From Tepidanaerobacter sp. GT38 (lineage in GTDB: Bacteria; Bacillota; Thermosediminibacteria; Thermosediminibacterales; Tepidanaerobacteraceae): DNA of 49,153 bases. The notes beneath the pieces are model-generated. The model ran no database searches and had not been told where the DNA came from. It saw only the letters and a list, made by a program, of their open reading frames with translations. Within the stretch, counting starts at the first letter, position 1. Each line of letters starts with the position of its first letter. The stretch lies in the NCBI RefSeq assembly GCF_021991635.1, contig NZ_JAFFJA010000023.1, positions 1 through 49,153 of the forward strand, given 5' to 3'. Below are positions 10,511 through 17,716 of the stretch, piece by piece. The position numbers were made by a program, and so were the translations under genes.

Positions 10511-10539
10511 AAGCCGCTAGAAAATCTAGCGGCTTTTTC
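10511..10539. terminator. bidirectional terminator between convergent genes
   Basis: AAGCCGCTAG and CTAGCGGCTT form a 10-bp stem with a five-base loop. T runs follow on the plus strand (TTTTTC) and, less cleanly, on the minus strand, so it can end both the OsmC gene and the convergent gene at 10550. Confidence 0.85.
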
Positions 10540-10549
10540 AGTGACAATC

Positions 10550-11356
10550 TCAATTTGCTCTCGGTATTTCTATGATTTCATCGATTTTGAAATTGCCGTA
10601 TTTGTCTTTTTCATTTACTGGGACAAACTTAAACACCCTGCTGTTTCCCCAAATGTCTCTGATTACTGCTACAACCCAATCTCCACGCTGAGAATCAAAA
10701 ATATCTACAGCAGTTACTGTGCCGTAAGGGATTATTGATTTTAATTCTTTGGAATCAATCTTAGCTTTATAGGATTTAGACAGATAGTTCATTACTTCGT
10801 CGAATTTTCCCTGCATTCTCGCTTTTAAGAAAGAGTTTACGATGGTAATTCTTTCGTCCTTTCTGATAATTGGTTTGTCTTTGATGGGTTTTTCATAATC
10901 GTAACCATTTTTAATGTATGTCTTGGCATATCCGGTTCTTAAGAATTTGCCGTTGTTCCAAGTATAAGTATAAGTTTCATAAAAGTATCTGCCATCGTAT
11001 TTGATATTGCTAATTGAAAATCCGTTGGAGTTGACATTAATGGTAACGCCCTTGCCGGAAAAAATCTGAACCATTCTATTGCCTTGGATTTTGTAAACAG
11101 CTAAATGTTTATTACCATCTAGGCCACTATAAATTACTGCGATTTCATATACGCCATCCTTGTCAAAATCCCTGTAGATTTTTTGGGCGTTGTAAAAGGG
11201 TTTGTAAATGTAAAATAAATCTTTGTGGATGCTTAAAGGCCCTATCTCATCTTCGATGTAATAGTAAGTACTGTTATCAGCAGCCAATACTGTACTTGAA
11301 AAAACTAGGACCATAAAGAAAACAGACATTAAAGCAATACATTTTTTATTTAACAT
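10550..11356 (-). CDS. secreted protein, unknown function
   Basis: A 268-residue protein with a clear N-terminal signal peptide (basic MLNKK, hydrophobic core, cleavage likely after STVLA at about residue 25). The mature part has two regions: an FG-GAP/VCBS-like stretch with RDFDKDGVYEIAVIYSG (about residues 62-78) that often binds calcium, and a C-terminal part (about 175-268) resembling DUF4829/NTF2-like repeats, which is only a guess. AGAGGAGG lies before the start. No enzyme motif is visible. Confidence 0.75.
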   Translation of the reverse strand: MLNKKCIALMSVFFMVLVFSSTVLAADNSTYYYIEDEIGPLSIHKDLFYIYKPFYNAQKIYRDFDKDGVYEIAVIYSGLDGNKHLAVYKIQGNRMVQIFSGKGVTINVNSNGFSISNIKYDGRYFYETYTYTWNNGKFLRTGYAKTYIKNGYDYEKPIKDKPIIRKDERITIVNSFLKARMQGKFDEVMNYLSKSYKAKIDSKELKSIIPYGTVTAVDIFDSQRGDWVVAVIRDIWGNSRVFKFVPVNEKDKYGNFKIDEIIEIPRAN

Positions 11357-11429
11357 AGAATACCTCCTCTACTAATTGATATTCAATATTGTTTGTAGAC
11401 ACATCCTACTTGTAAGTAACCGCTGTCTT

Positions 11430-11443
11430 TTATGCTAGCATAA
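11430..11443. repeat. perfect 14-bp palindrome between divergent genes
   Basis: TTATGCTAGCATAA is a perfect palindrome in the 197-bp region between the secreted-protein gene (minus) and birA (plus). It might be an operator, but it does not match the BirA consensus known from Firmicutes (two spaced GTTAAC-type half sites). Confidence 0.3.
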
Positions 11444-11553
11444 GATAAGGTTTGGGTCGATGTGCTTTTGAAGGAAAAAGAGTAAAAAGGTAGAAAGATA
11501 TAAATAAATTGGAAGGATGTCTAGTAGAAAAATATAAAGAGGTGCCGTTATAA

Positions 11554-12549
11554 ATGTCAAAGGATATGTATTTAGCCAGCGAAAGAGCTGAAGCTAATCA
11601 GCTTTTAATGTTGTTGCTTGAAAACAAAGGAAAATATATTTCCGGCGAAAAAATAAGCCAAAACTTTGGGATAACTCGTTCTGCTATTTGGAAACAGGTA
11701 AACTGTTTAAGAAATATGGGGTATAAAATAATTTCCTCACCCCGGCTTGGTTATTGCCTAGAAGAGTCACCTGATTTACTTCTGCCTGAAGAAATATGGG
11801 CTCAGTCTTCTTTAAAAATTATAGGAAGTAAAATTTACTATTGTCAGGTCACAAAGTCAACCAATGATGATGCTAAAAAAATTGCTCAGGAAGGTGCACA
11901 AAGTGGCACCTTGGTAATAGCGGAAAAACAGCAGGGGGGTAGGGGACGAATGGGGCGTTCTTGGGATTCGCCCGCAGGAGGCCTTTGGCTTTCCATAGTT
12001 TTAAGACCCGAACTTTCTCCCGTAGACGCACCTAAACTTACTATCATGTCAGCTGTAGCCGTAGCTGAGGCTATTGTACAAGCAACGGGAATTTGCGCAA
12101 AAATAAAGTGGCCCAATGACATACTTATTGACGGCAAAAAAGTTTGCGGCATTCTCACAGAAATGAGTGCTGAAATGGATGCAGTAAATTATGTAGTAAT
12201 AGGTATAGGAATAAATGTAAACAACGATGATTTTCCCGATGAGTTAAAAGACAAAAGCACATCCCTTAGACAAATTAAAGGAGAGCAAATCAGTCGCATT
12301 AAGGTTTTGACTGCTTTATTAGAAAATCTTGAACAGTATTATATTGAAGCTGAAAATGAAGGGTTTGAAAAAATTTTTGAAAAATGGAGGGCTTTGTGCG
12401 TAAATTTAGGCCGGAAAGTAAAGATTATAGGTAAGATTGACGGTTTTGAGGGAACTGCCATTGATATTGATGCTTCAGGAGCTTTACTGGTAAAAACTTT
12501 AGATGGGCAAATTAAAAAAGTGGTAAGTGGAGATGTGTCACTAAGGTAA
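11554..12549 (+). CDS. birA: bifunctional biotin ligase / biotin operon repressor BirA
   Basis: The enzyme activates biotin with ATP and attaches it to carboxylase carrier domains. The N-terminal 70 residues are a winged helix (ISQNFGITRSAIWKQVNCLRNMGYKI), so this is the DNA-binding form. The ligase domain shows STNDDAKK, GRGRMGRSW (the ATP/biotin loop), KWPNDILIDGKKVCGIL and GIGINVN, followed by a C-terminal SH3-like domain. The length, 331 residues, is usual. AGAGGTG precedes the start. The gene is followed by the long hairpin at 12584. Confidence 0.95.
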   Translation: MSKDMYLASERAEANQLLMLLLENKGKYISGEKISQNFGITRSAIWKQVNCLRNMGYKIISSPRLGYCLEESPDLLLPEEIWAQSSLKIIGSKIYYCQVTKSTNDDAKKIAQEGAQSGTLVIAEKQQGGRGRMGRSWDSPAGGLWLSIVLRPELSPVDAPKLTIMSAVAVAEAIVQATGICAKIKWPNDILIDGKKVCGILTEMSAEMDAVNYVVIGIGINVNNDDFPDELKDKSTSLRQIKGEQISRIKVLTALLENLEQYYIEAENEGFEKIFEKWRALCVNLGRKVKIIGKIDGFEGTAIDIDASGALLVKTLDGQIKKVVSGDVSLR

Positions 12550-12583
12550 AAAGATAAATTATTTTAAATAAGAAAAGAATAAA

Positions 12584-12656
12584 ACCCCTCCGATGCGTTA
12601 AAAATAAATTATACTTTTAAAAGTATTTAATTTAAGCAAAGCGGAGGTGTTTTTTT
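12584..12656 (+). promoter_or_regulatory. long hairpin covering the ribosome site of the 67-residue ORF; possible terminator of birA
   Basis: ACCCCTCCG (12584-12592) pairs at eight of nine positions with CGGAGGTGT (12643-12651), which contains the GGAGG ribosome site for the TTG start at 12655. Inside lies a palindrome centred on ATACTTTTAAAAGTAT, so most of the 68 bases can fold. Six T follow the stem, so the same structure could act as the birA terminator. Either way, the ribosome site of the next gene is masked in the folded form. Confidence 0.5.
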
Positions 12657-12858
12657 GGTTAACAGACAGCAGCAGATACAGGAAATATTGCAGTTTGTAT
12701 CCAGACATAAAGGTTCGCATGCAAGTCATAACATATGTTCCCGAATTCTCGGAGGGGACTTTTACGGAATTGATGAGCGCGTAATAAACGAGTTGAAATC
12801 CAAACTTCCAGAAGTAGATAATGAGGAACTGGAAACTTGCTACTATATAATCAAATAG
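12655..12858 (+). CDS. small protein, unknown function
   Basis: A 67-residue protein starting at TTG 12655, six bases after GGAGG. It is predicted to be mainly helical (RQQQIQEILQFVSRHK at the N-terminus) with two cysteines and no membrane segment. It is convergent with cca, whose stop is 27 bases away. The start region is inside a hairpin, which suggests controlled translation. I do not recognise the family; its size and helical look could fit a small DNA- or RNA-binding regulator, but nothing proves that. Confidence 0.5.
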   Translation: MVNRQQQIQEILQFVSRHKGSHASHNICSRILGGDFYGIDERVINELKSKLPEVDNEELETCYYIIK

Positions 12859-12885
12859 ATCAAGATTGATAAAGACGTCTTTGAG

Positions 12886-14196
12886 TTAGATTTTTTTAGC
12901 TATTTCTAGCAACTTTTCTTTTGTGTTGAGGTTTGGATTTTCTAGCACTACCTCCAAAAGTTTATTAAGCAATTGCCCCACTTTTGGCCCCGGAGCAATG
13001 CCCAGTTCATCTATAATGTCCTGGCCGGATATGGCCAGGTCTTTTATTTGATAATCACTTTTCTCAGCTTTTAAAATTTCTAAATCCGAAATTAATTTTT
13101 TCAAACCGGGCGAGAATACTTTGTCAAAATCGCTTGCTAATCTGTCGGCTATTCGAAGGTCGATTAAATCATATATATTGTCCCAACCTACTTTTGAAAT
13201 AAGTTTTCTTAAATGTGATATTGGCGAATCGGGAGAGTAATAAAACATATGGTTTTTAATTAAAAGGACCACTTTATTTTTTATTTTTGTTTCAAATCGC
13301 AGCCTTTGTAAAATGTTTTCCGCTATAACAGCCGATTTGATATGATGATCGGGAAAAGTCAGACCCTTTTCCGTTTTTATGGCAGTTTCAGATTTGCCTA
13401 CATCGTGCAGCAGAGCTGCAAGACGTAAGGGTAAAGTATTTCTGATTAATTTGCATGCTACCAGATTATGCTCTAATACATCTAATGACTTATTGTAATG
13501 CATTATCCCCATGCCTGCCATTAACTCCGGAATTATGTACTGCATGAGGCCCGTTACAACAAGGGTTACCAAGCCGTCAAAGCAGTAATCTCCGGTTATT
13601 AATTTTATAAGCTCATCGCGAATGCGCTCTTTTGAGATGCTGTTTAGCTTTTCTGCATGAGCTTTTAAGGTGTATAAAGTTGAACTTTCTATTTTAAAGC
13701 CTAATTGAGCCTGAAATCTGGCGGCTCGCATGGCGCGAAGGGGATCCTCCCAAATTCGCTCAGTAGAGCCTGTACACCTTATAATACCTCGTTTTATATC
13801 ATCTATGCCTCTAAAGGGGTCAATAAGCTCATCGGTTACAGGGTCAAAGGCTATGGAGTTTATGGTGAAATCCCGTCGGGCAAGGTCAGTATAAATACTG
13901 CCTCCAAAAGTATACTGGGGCTTTCTGCCCGGGGCATCGTCTCTATATGGAGTAATTTCTACTTTTGTATCTTCGACAATTACAAGCATTGTGCCAAAAT
14001 TCCCGTAGGGCTTGGCTTTAGGGAAGACAGATACAATTTGGTTTGGAAGGGCATTTGTAGCGATGTCAAAGTCCGAATTTTCGCGATTCATTATTAAATC
14101 CCTTATGCTGCCGCCGACTACATATGCTTCAAAGCCAGATTGTTTCAATTTATGACAAATATCTTTAATAATTAAAGGTATATTTAAATTAAACAT
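12886..14196 (-). CDS. cca: CCA tRNA nucleotidyltransferase / poly(A) polymerase family
   Basis: The enzyme adds or repairs the 3' CCA of tRNA. The N-terminal catalytic part shows VVGGSIRDLIMNR, DFDIATNALP (the catalytic carboxylates are the two Asp) and RRDFTINSIAFD, then the neck motif EDPLRAMRAARF. The middle holds an HD domain (ALLHDVGK), giving a class II enzyme with a possible phosphohydrolase activity. I placed the start at 14196, preceded by TTGGAG on the minus strand; the longer frame from 14295 adds 33 hydrophobic residues not typical of the family. At 436 residues the length is right. It is divergent from the GntR gene. Confidence 0.92.
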   Translation of the reverse strand: MFNLNIPLIIKDICHKLKQSGFEAYVVGGSIRDLIMNRENSDFDIATNALPNQIVSVFPKAKPYGNFGTMLVIVEDTKVEITPYRDDAPGRKPQYTFGGSIYTDLARRDFTINSIAFDPVTDELIDPFRGIDDIKRGIIRCTGSTERIWEDPLRAMRAARFQAQLGFKIESSTLYTLKAHAEKLNSISKERIRDELIKLITGDYCFDGLVTLVVTGLMQYIIPELMAGMGIMHYNKSLDVLEHNLVACKLIRNTLPLRLAALLHDVGKSETAIKTEKGLTFPDHHIKSAVIAENILQRLRFETKIKNKVVLLIKNHMFYYSPDSPISHLRKLISKVGWDNIYDLIDLRIADRLASDFDKVFSPGLKKLISDLEILKAEKSDYQIKDLAISGQDIIDELGIAPGPKVGQLLNKLLEVVLENPNLNTKEKLLEIAKKI

Positions 14197-14288
14197 AAAA
14201 AAACTCCAATTCAATAATGATTTGCAACTTATTATATTATAAATTAAAAAAATTACAAAATCCAGAAGGTAATGTATTAACCTTGAAC

Positions 14289-14317
14289 TTGACATAACTG
14301 TTTATACATTATATACT
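14289..14317 (+). promoter_or_regulatory. near-consensus sigma-A promoter of the gntR operon
   Basis: TTGACA (14289-14294) and TATACT (14312-14317) are separated by exactly 17 bases, 33 bases before the gntR start codon. Confidence 0.75.
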
Positions 14318-14340
14318 GTATATATAATATATACACAGTA
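14314..14340. promoter_or_regulatory. inverted-repeat operator over the gntR promoter
   Basis: A 27-bp near-perfect inverted repeat with TACTGT and ACAGTA at its ends and an AT-rich TATATA core overlaps the -10 box and the expected transcription start. Its place suggests autorepression by the GntR protein encoded next. Confidence 0.6.
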
Positions 14341-14349
14341 GGAGATGTT

Positions 14350-14727
14350 ATGTTTATATCAATTTCTAATATTGATCCCAGACCTTTGTATGAACAGATA
14401 TATGAAAGCATAAAAAGCAAAATATTAAAGGGTGAACTAAAGCCCGGCGATGCCCTGCCATCCATAAGGCAGCTGGCCCAAGATTTAAAAATTAGCGTTA
14501 TTACTATAAAGCGGGCATATTTGGAATTAGAGCAGGAAAAACTCATAATCACGCGGCCTGGCAAAGGATGTTTTGTGGCAGACTGCGATATAAGTGAAAT
14601 CGCGTCGTTAAGCCTTTCTGAAATAGAGCAGCAAATGCGAGAAGTGGTGAGAAAAGCTAAGAATACTGGGGTTTCACGGAAGAGTGTGGAACATATCTTC
14701 AATAAAGTCCTGGAGGAGGAATATTAG
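14350..14727 (+). CDS. GntR family transcriptional regulator (YtrA subfamily)
   Basis: A 125-residue repressor. The winged helix covers residues 1-75 and shows the family signature RPLYEQIYESIKSKILKGEL, then LPSIRQLAQDLKISVITIKRAYLELEQEKL and a RPGKGCFV wing. The C-terminal part is a short helical dimer segment of about 45 residues with no ligand domain, which defines the YtrA group. Such genes lead operons for ABC transporters, as here, where the ATPase gene overlaps the stop by one base. The inverted repeat at 14314 is its likely binding site. The regulator looks intact although its operon is broken. Confidence 0.9.
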   Translation: MFISISNIDPRPLYEQIYESIKSKILKGELKPGDALPSIRQLAQDLKISVITIKRAYLELEQEKLIITRPGKGCFVADCDISEIASLSLSEIEQQMREVVRKAKNTGVSRKSVEHIFNKVLEEEY

Positions 14728-14972
14728 TGAAAGATAATATACTGGAAATAATAAACCTGAGCAAGAGCTACGGCAATTTTAAGCTGTCTGATGTAAACAT
14801 ATCACTGCCAAGGGGTTATATTATGGGGTTTATTGGTGCCAATGGCGCCGGCAAGACTACCACCATAAAACTTATCATGAACATGATAAAAAAAGACTCA
14901 GGTGAAATACGGGTATTTGGGAAATCAGAGGCTAAAAGAAGCACTGGTGAATTTTATCGAAATGGTTCCTAA
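14727..14972 (+). pseudogene. truncated ABC transporter ATPase (YtrB/BcrA type)
   Basis: The reading frame starts at GTG 14727 behind GGAGGAGGA and shows a normal N-terminus: KSYGNFKLSDVNISLPRG and Walker A GANGAGKTT (about residues 36-44). Homology to ATPases ends near residue 72 (SGEIRVFGKSE), after which 9-10 unrelated residues lead to a stop. The Q-loop, signature, Walker B and H-loop are missing, so it cannot hydrolyse ATP. The following sequence is the end of a membrane subunit in a different frame, so a deletion of perhaps 1-1.5 kb removed the rest. That size is inferred from usual gene lengths. Confidence 0.8.
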
Positions 14973-15075
14973 AGACAGCACTACATTAATACTAATAATA
15001 TGCCTTGTGGCATTTATCATATTAGCCATATCGACAGTGATTTCTCTAAAATTTTATAATGACTCAAGTGCATAG
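14941..15075 (+). pseudogene. C-terminal remnant of an ABC-2 type permease
   Basis: In the frame one base off that of the truncated ATPase, codons from about 14941 to the TAG at 15073 encode a tail with one membrane helix (TLILIICLVAFIILAISTVI) and a short polar end. This is what the end of the membrane subunit of a GntR-ATPase-permease operon looks like. There is no start codon with a ribosome site, and the rest of the gene is absent. A terminator follows, as expected for the original operon end. Confidence 0.65.
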
Positions 15076-15080
15076 CTTTA

Positions 15081-15112
15081 TTAAGCAGCGGAAAACCGCT
15101 GCTTAAATTTTA
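15081..15112 (+). terminator. intrinsic terminator of the gntR-ABC remnant operon
   Basis: TTAAGCAGCGG and CCGCTGCTTAA form an 11-bp stem with an AAAA loop, followed by ATTTT. Confidence 0.85.
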
Positions 15113-15143
15113 ACGAAGACTTTCTCCAAATTTAGGTTGTGTA

Positions 15144-15152
15144 TGTTATAAT
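15144..15152 (+). promoter_or_regulatory. extended -10 promoter element
   Basis: TGTTATAAT is an extended -10 box (TGn plus TATAAT) 32 bases before the start at 15184. No good -35 box is visible. Confidence 0.5.
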
Positions 15153-15183
15153 TTATTATAAGTTTATTTCTAGGAGGACAGCT

Positions 15184-15864
15184 ATGTTTTTTTTACTGGT
15201 TTTATTGATGATATTGATGTTGTTTCCATATTTACTTTTACCTATAATAATCTTTCTGGGCATAGGTTTTTTGTTTCTACTTCCCTATGTTTTTACATTT
15301 AATTCACTGTATAATATTGTGACTATTCCTTGGCAAATTTTAAAGATTGCCTTAGACAAAAGAGTGAGGAAAAATCACAGTTTGGAACATGCAACTATAA
15401 ATGTGCTTGAAGAGAGGTACGGAAGAACCCTTCAAATAGGGGGTCTTGCTTATTCAAACGGATTTTCCCTTTCAGGGCCGGACCTGCCACCGCCTTATGA
15501 AGTAATGAGCGCAGTAAGAGAAGGCCATTTTCGCATGATAAATGGAGAAAAAGATTTGGCCATTCACCCTCGCTGTGGAACATCTATGGCGGCTGCGAAT
15601 TTTTTGTTTTCCCTTGCATTTATCTTAGTGCTGTTTTCCTCCCATCACTTTTCACTATTAAACGCGGTTGTTGCCTTTTTGCTGGCAAATGTCTTTGCAA
15701 ACCCCTTCGGCCGAATCTTACAAAGGTTTTTTACCACCCATAGCAATGTTGATGACGTAGCTGTACAGGATATTTATATTCAGCAACCGGCCAATTACAG
15801 CTTTTCCTTTATAGTAATGCTAAATCCTAATCGGTCGTATTTTATAAAAACATACCAATCATAA
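15184..15864 (+). CDS. DUF6391-type membrane protein
   Basis: A 226-residue membrane protein. Two adjacent hydrophobic segments occupy about residues 2-45, and two more lie at about 138-175. Between them is a soluble part with the motif KNHSLEHATINVLEERYG (about residues 62-79), which I associate with DUF6391 proteins; the His and Glu residues could bind metal. Function is unknown. I chose ATG 15184, eight bases after AGGAGGA; the frame is open further upstream to 15139 without a site. It seems to be a single gene between the ABC remnant and gatC. Confidence 0.65.
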   Translation: MFFLLVLLMILMLFPYLLLPIIIFLGIGFLFLLPYVFTFNSLYNIVTIPWQILKIALDKRVRKNHSLEHATINVLEERYGRTLQIGGLAYSNGFSLSGPDLPPPYEVMSAVREGHFRMINGEKDLAIHPRCGTSMAAANFLFSLAFILVLFSSHHFSLLNAVVAFLLANVFANPFGRILQRFFTTHSNVDDVAVQDIYIQQPANYSFSFIVMLNPNRSYFIKTYQS

Positions 15865-15962
15865 TTTTTTTATTGCATGTCGAAACAATTCGTTGTATAA
15901 TGTTCCTTTAAATGATAAAATTATATAAGTGTGCAATAATAAAATAAAGAGGTGATAGGCAA

Positions 15963-16247
15963 ATGGATAAAGGCACATTATATCGTGTAGCGGATATTGC
16001 TCATGTACATCTTGAGAGCCGAGAAATAGAGCAAATTTCAAAGGACATGGATTTCTTGCTAGAATACTTTGATAAACTTAGCCAAGTAGATACAGAAAGT
16101 GTTTTGCCTACAGTCTGCCCCATAAACGATAAAAACGTGCTAAGGGACGATGAGGTTTGGGACAGCCTTCCCATTGATGAAGTCTTAAAGAACGCTCCTG
16201 ATAAGCACGGTAGATTTTTCAGGGTGCCGAGGATAATTGAAGAATAG
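15963..16247 (+). CDS. gatC: amidotransferase subunit GatC
   Basis: The small subunit that holds GatA and GatB together in the tRNA-dependent amidotransferase. The 94-residue protein has the usual helical start (VADIAHVHLESREIEQISKDMDFLLEYFDKLSQVDT is split over two helices), the NVLRDDEV segment (about residues 56-63) and the ending FFRVPRIIEE. AGAGGTGA is upstream of the ATG. It is 20 bases ahead of gatA and starts a three-gene operon. Confidence 0.92.
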   Translation: MDKGTLYRVADIAHVHLESREIEQISKDMDFLLEYFDKLSQVDTESVLPTVCPINDKNVLRDDEVWDSLPIDEVLKNAPDKHGRFFRVPRIIEE

Positions 16248-16267
16248 ATAATCGAATAGGAGGTAGC

Positions 16268-17713
16268 ATGTTGGAACTAGATAAGCTGACTATTCATAAA
16301 GCCCATGAGTTGCTAAGCAAAAAGGAAATAACCTCTGAAGAATTGACAAAAGCTCTTCTCAAGAGAATAGAGGAAATGGACGGAAAGATTAAAGCTTATG
16401 TTACTTTAAATAGCGAAGAAGCTTTAGAGAGAAGCTCAGAAATCGATAAGAAAGGCGATTTTACGGAGGACCTATCTGGAATTCCGGTGGCTGTTAAGGA
16501 TAATATATGCACTAAAGATTTGCGAACAACCTGTGCTTCAAAAATGCTAGAAAATTTTGTACCGCCTTATGATGCAACCGTTATAAAGAAATTAAAAGAA
16601 AAGAATGCTTTAATCTTAGGTAAGACTAATCTGGACGAATTTGATATGGGATCTTCGACTGAAAGCTCCTACTTCTTTACCTCTAAAAATCCCTGGAATC
16701 TTGAGCGGGTGCCAGGAGGTTCCAGCTCTGCTGCAGCAGTTGCAGCTGATTTGGCCATATATTCTTTGGATTCAGACACAGGTGGGGCTGTTAGACAGTC
16801 TGCCGCTTACTGTGGAGTGGTTGGTCTAAAGCCTACATATGGTAGAGTATCCCGTTTCGGTTTGGCTGGAAACGCCGGGTCTATGGATACTATAGGTCCT
16901 ATCACAAAAGACGTTAAAGATTGCGCCATTGTCCTTAATGCCATATCAGGTATGGATTTATTTGATCCCTCATCTTCAGATACAATAGTCCCCGATTATT
17001 TAGAATCACTTAAGACGAACTTACAAAATGTGAAAATAGGCATACCCAAGGAATTTTTGGGAGATGCAGTCAATAAAGACATCAAAAATGCCATCTTAAA
17101 TGCAGCAAAAACCTTTGAGGATATGGGCTTTATTTGTGAAGAGACAAGCCTTCCCAATGTAGAATATGCCTTATGGGTACATTATGTTATTGCTTCAGCT
17201 GAGGCGAGTTCTGAAATGTGCCAGTATGATGGAGTTCGTTTTGGCCATCGTGCACAACATTACGAAAACTTAAAAGACCTTTATAAAAAGAGCCGCGGTG
17301 AAGGCTTTGGGCTGGAAGTTAAAAAGAGAACGATACTTGGCACATACTTATTGGATTTAGAAGGCAATGATAAATACCTTGTCAAGGCATATAAGTTGAG
17401 GACTCTTATAAAACAAGACTTTGAAAAGGCTTTTGAGAAGTATGATTTTCTGATAACACCTACAACACCTACGGTAGCGTTTAAAATTGGAGAGGCTAAG
17501 GACAGCCTAAATGTGAACGATATGTGCACTGTACCTGTAAATTTGGCAGGTTTACCTGCCATATCAATCCCCTGTGGTTTTGCTGAGGGGCTACCAATCG
17601 GCCTTCAGATAATAGGGAAAGCCTTTGATGAGGCGGGAATCTTGCAGGTAGCATATGCCTTCGAACGAAATACCGATTATCACAAAAAACTGATTGCGTG
17701 GAAGGAGGCATAA
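16268..17713 (+). CDS. gatA: GatA subunit with an altered amidase active site
   Basis: GatA normally hydrolyses glutamine and passes ammonia to GatB. The 481-residue protein aligns by eye with GatA throughout: the general-base Lys77 in IPVAVKDN is present, as are LGKTNLDEFDMGSSTE, CGVVGLKPTYGRVSRFGL and FLITPTTPT. Two core features are changed. The amidase loop, normally GGSSGGSAAA, reads GGSSSAAA (residues 150-157), two residues short. The nucleophile serine of DTGGS is alanine at residue 174 (codon GCT at 16787-16789), followed by VRQSA instead of IRQPA. By known chemistry this should abolish glutaminase activity, yet the frame is intact. AGGAGG precedes the ATG. Confidence 0.88.
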   Translation: MLELDKLTIHKAHELLSKKEITSEELTKALLKRIEEMDGKIKAYVTLNSEEALERSSEIDKKGDFTEDLSGIPVAVKDNICTKDLRTTCASKMLENFVPPYDATVIKKLKEKNALILGKTNLDEFDMGSSTESSYFFTSKNPWNLERVPGGSSSAAAVAADLAIYSLDSDTGGAVRQSAAYCGVVGLKPTYGRVSRFGLAGNAGSMDTIGPITKDVKDCAIVLNAISGMDLFDPSSSDTIVPDYLESLKTNLQNVKIGIPKEFLGDAVNKDIKNAILNAAKTFEDMGFICEETSLPNVEYALWVHYVIASAEASSEMCQYDGVRFGHRAQHYENLKDLYKKSRGEGFGLEVKKRTILGTYLLDLEGNDKYLVKAYKLRTLIKQDFEKAFEKYDFLITPTTPTVAFKIGEAKDSLNVNDMCTVPVNLAGLPAISIPCGFAEGLPIGLQIIGKAFDEAGILQVAYAFERNTDYHKKLIAWKEA

Positions 17714-17716
17714 GGA

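Noticed and set aside
12868-12881. Palindrome AAAGACGTCTTT between the 67-residue gene and cca
   Set aside because: It has no loop and no T run on either side close enough to act as a terminator; I could not support a function.
14277-14702. Minus-strand frame of 141 residues over gntR
   Set aside because: Shadow of a clear GntR gene with promoter and ribosome site.
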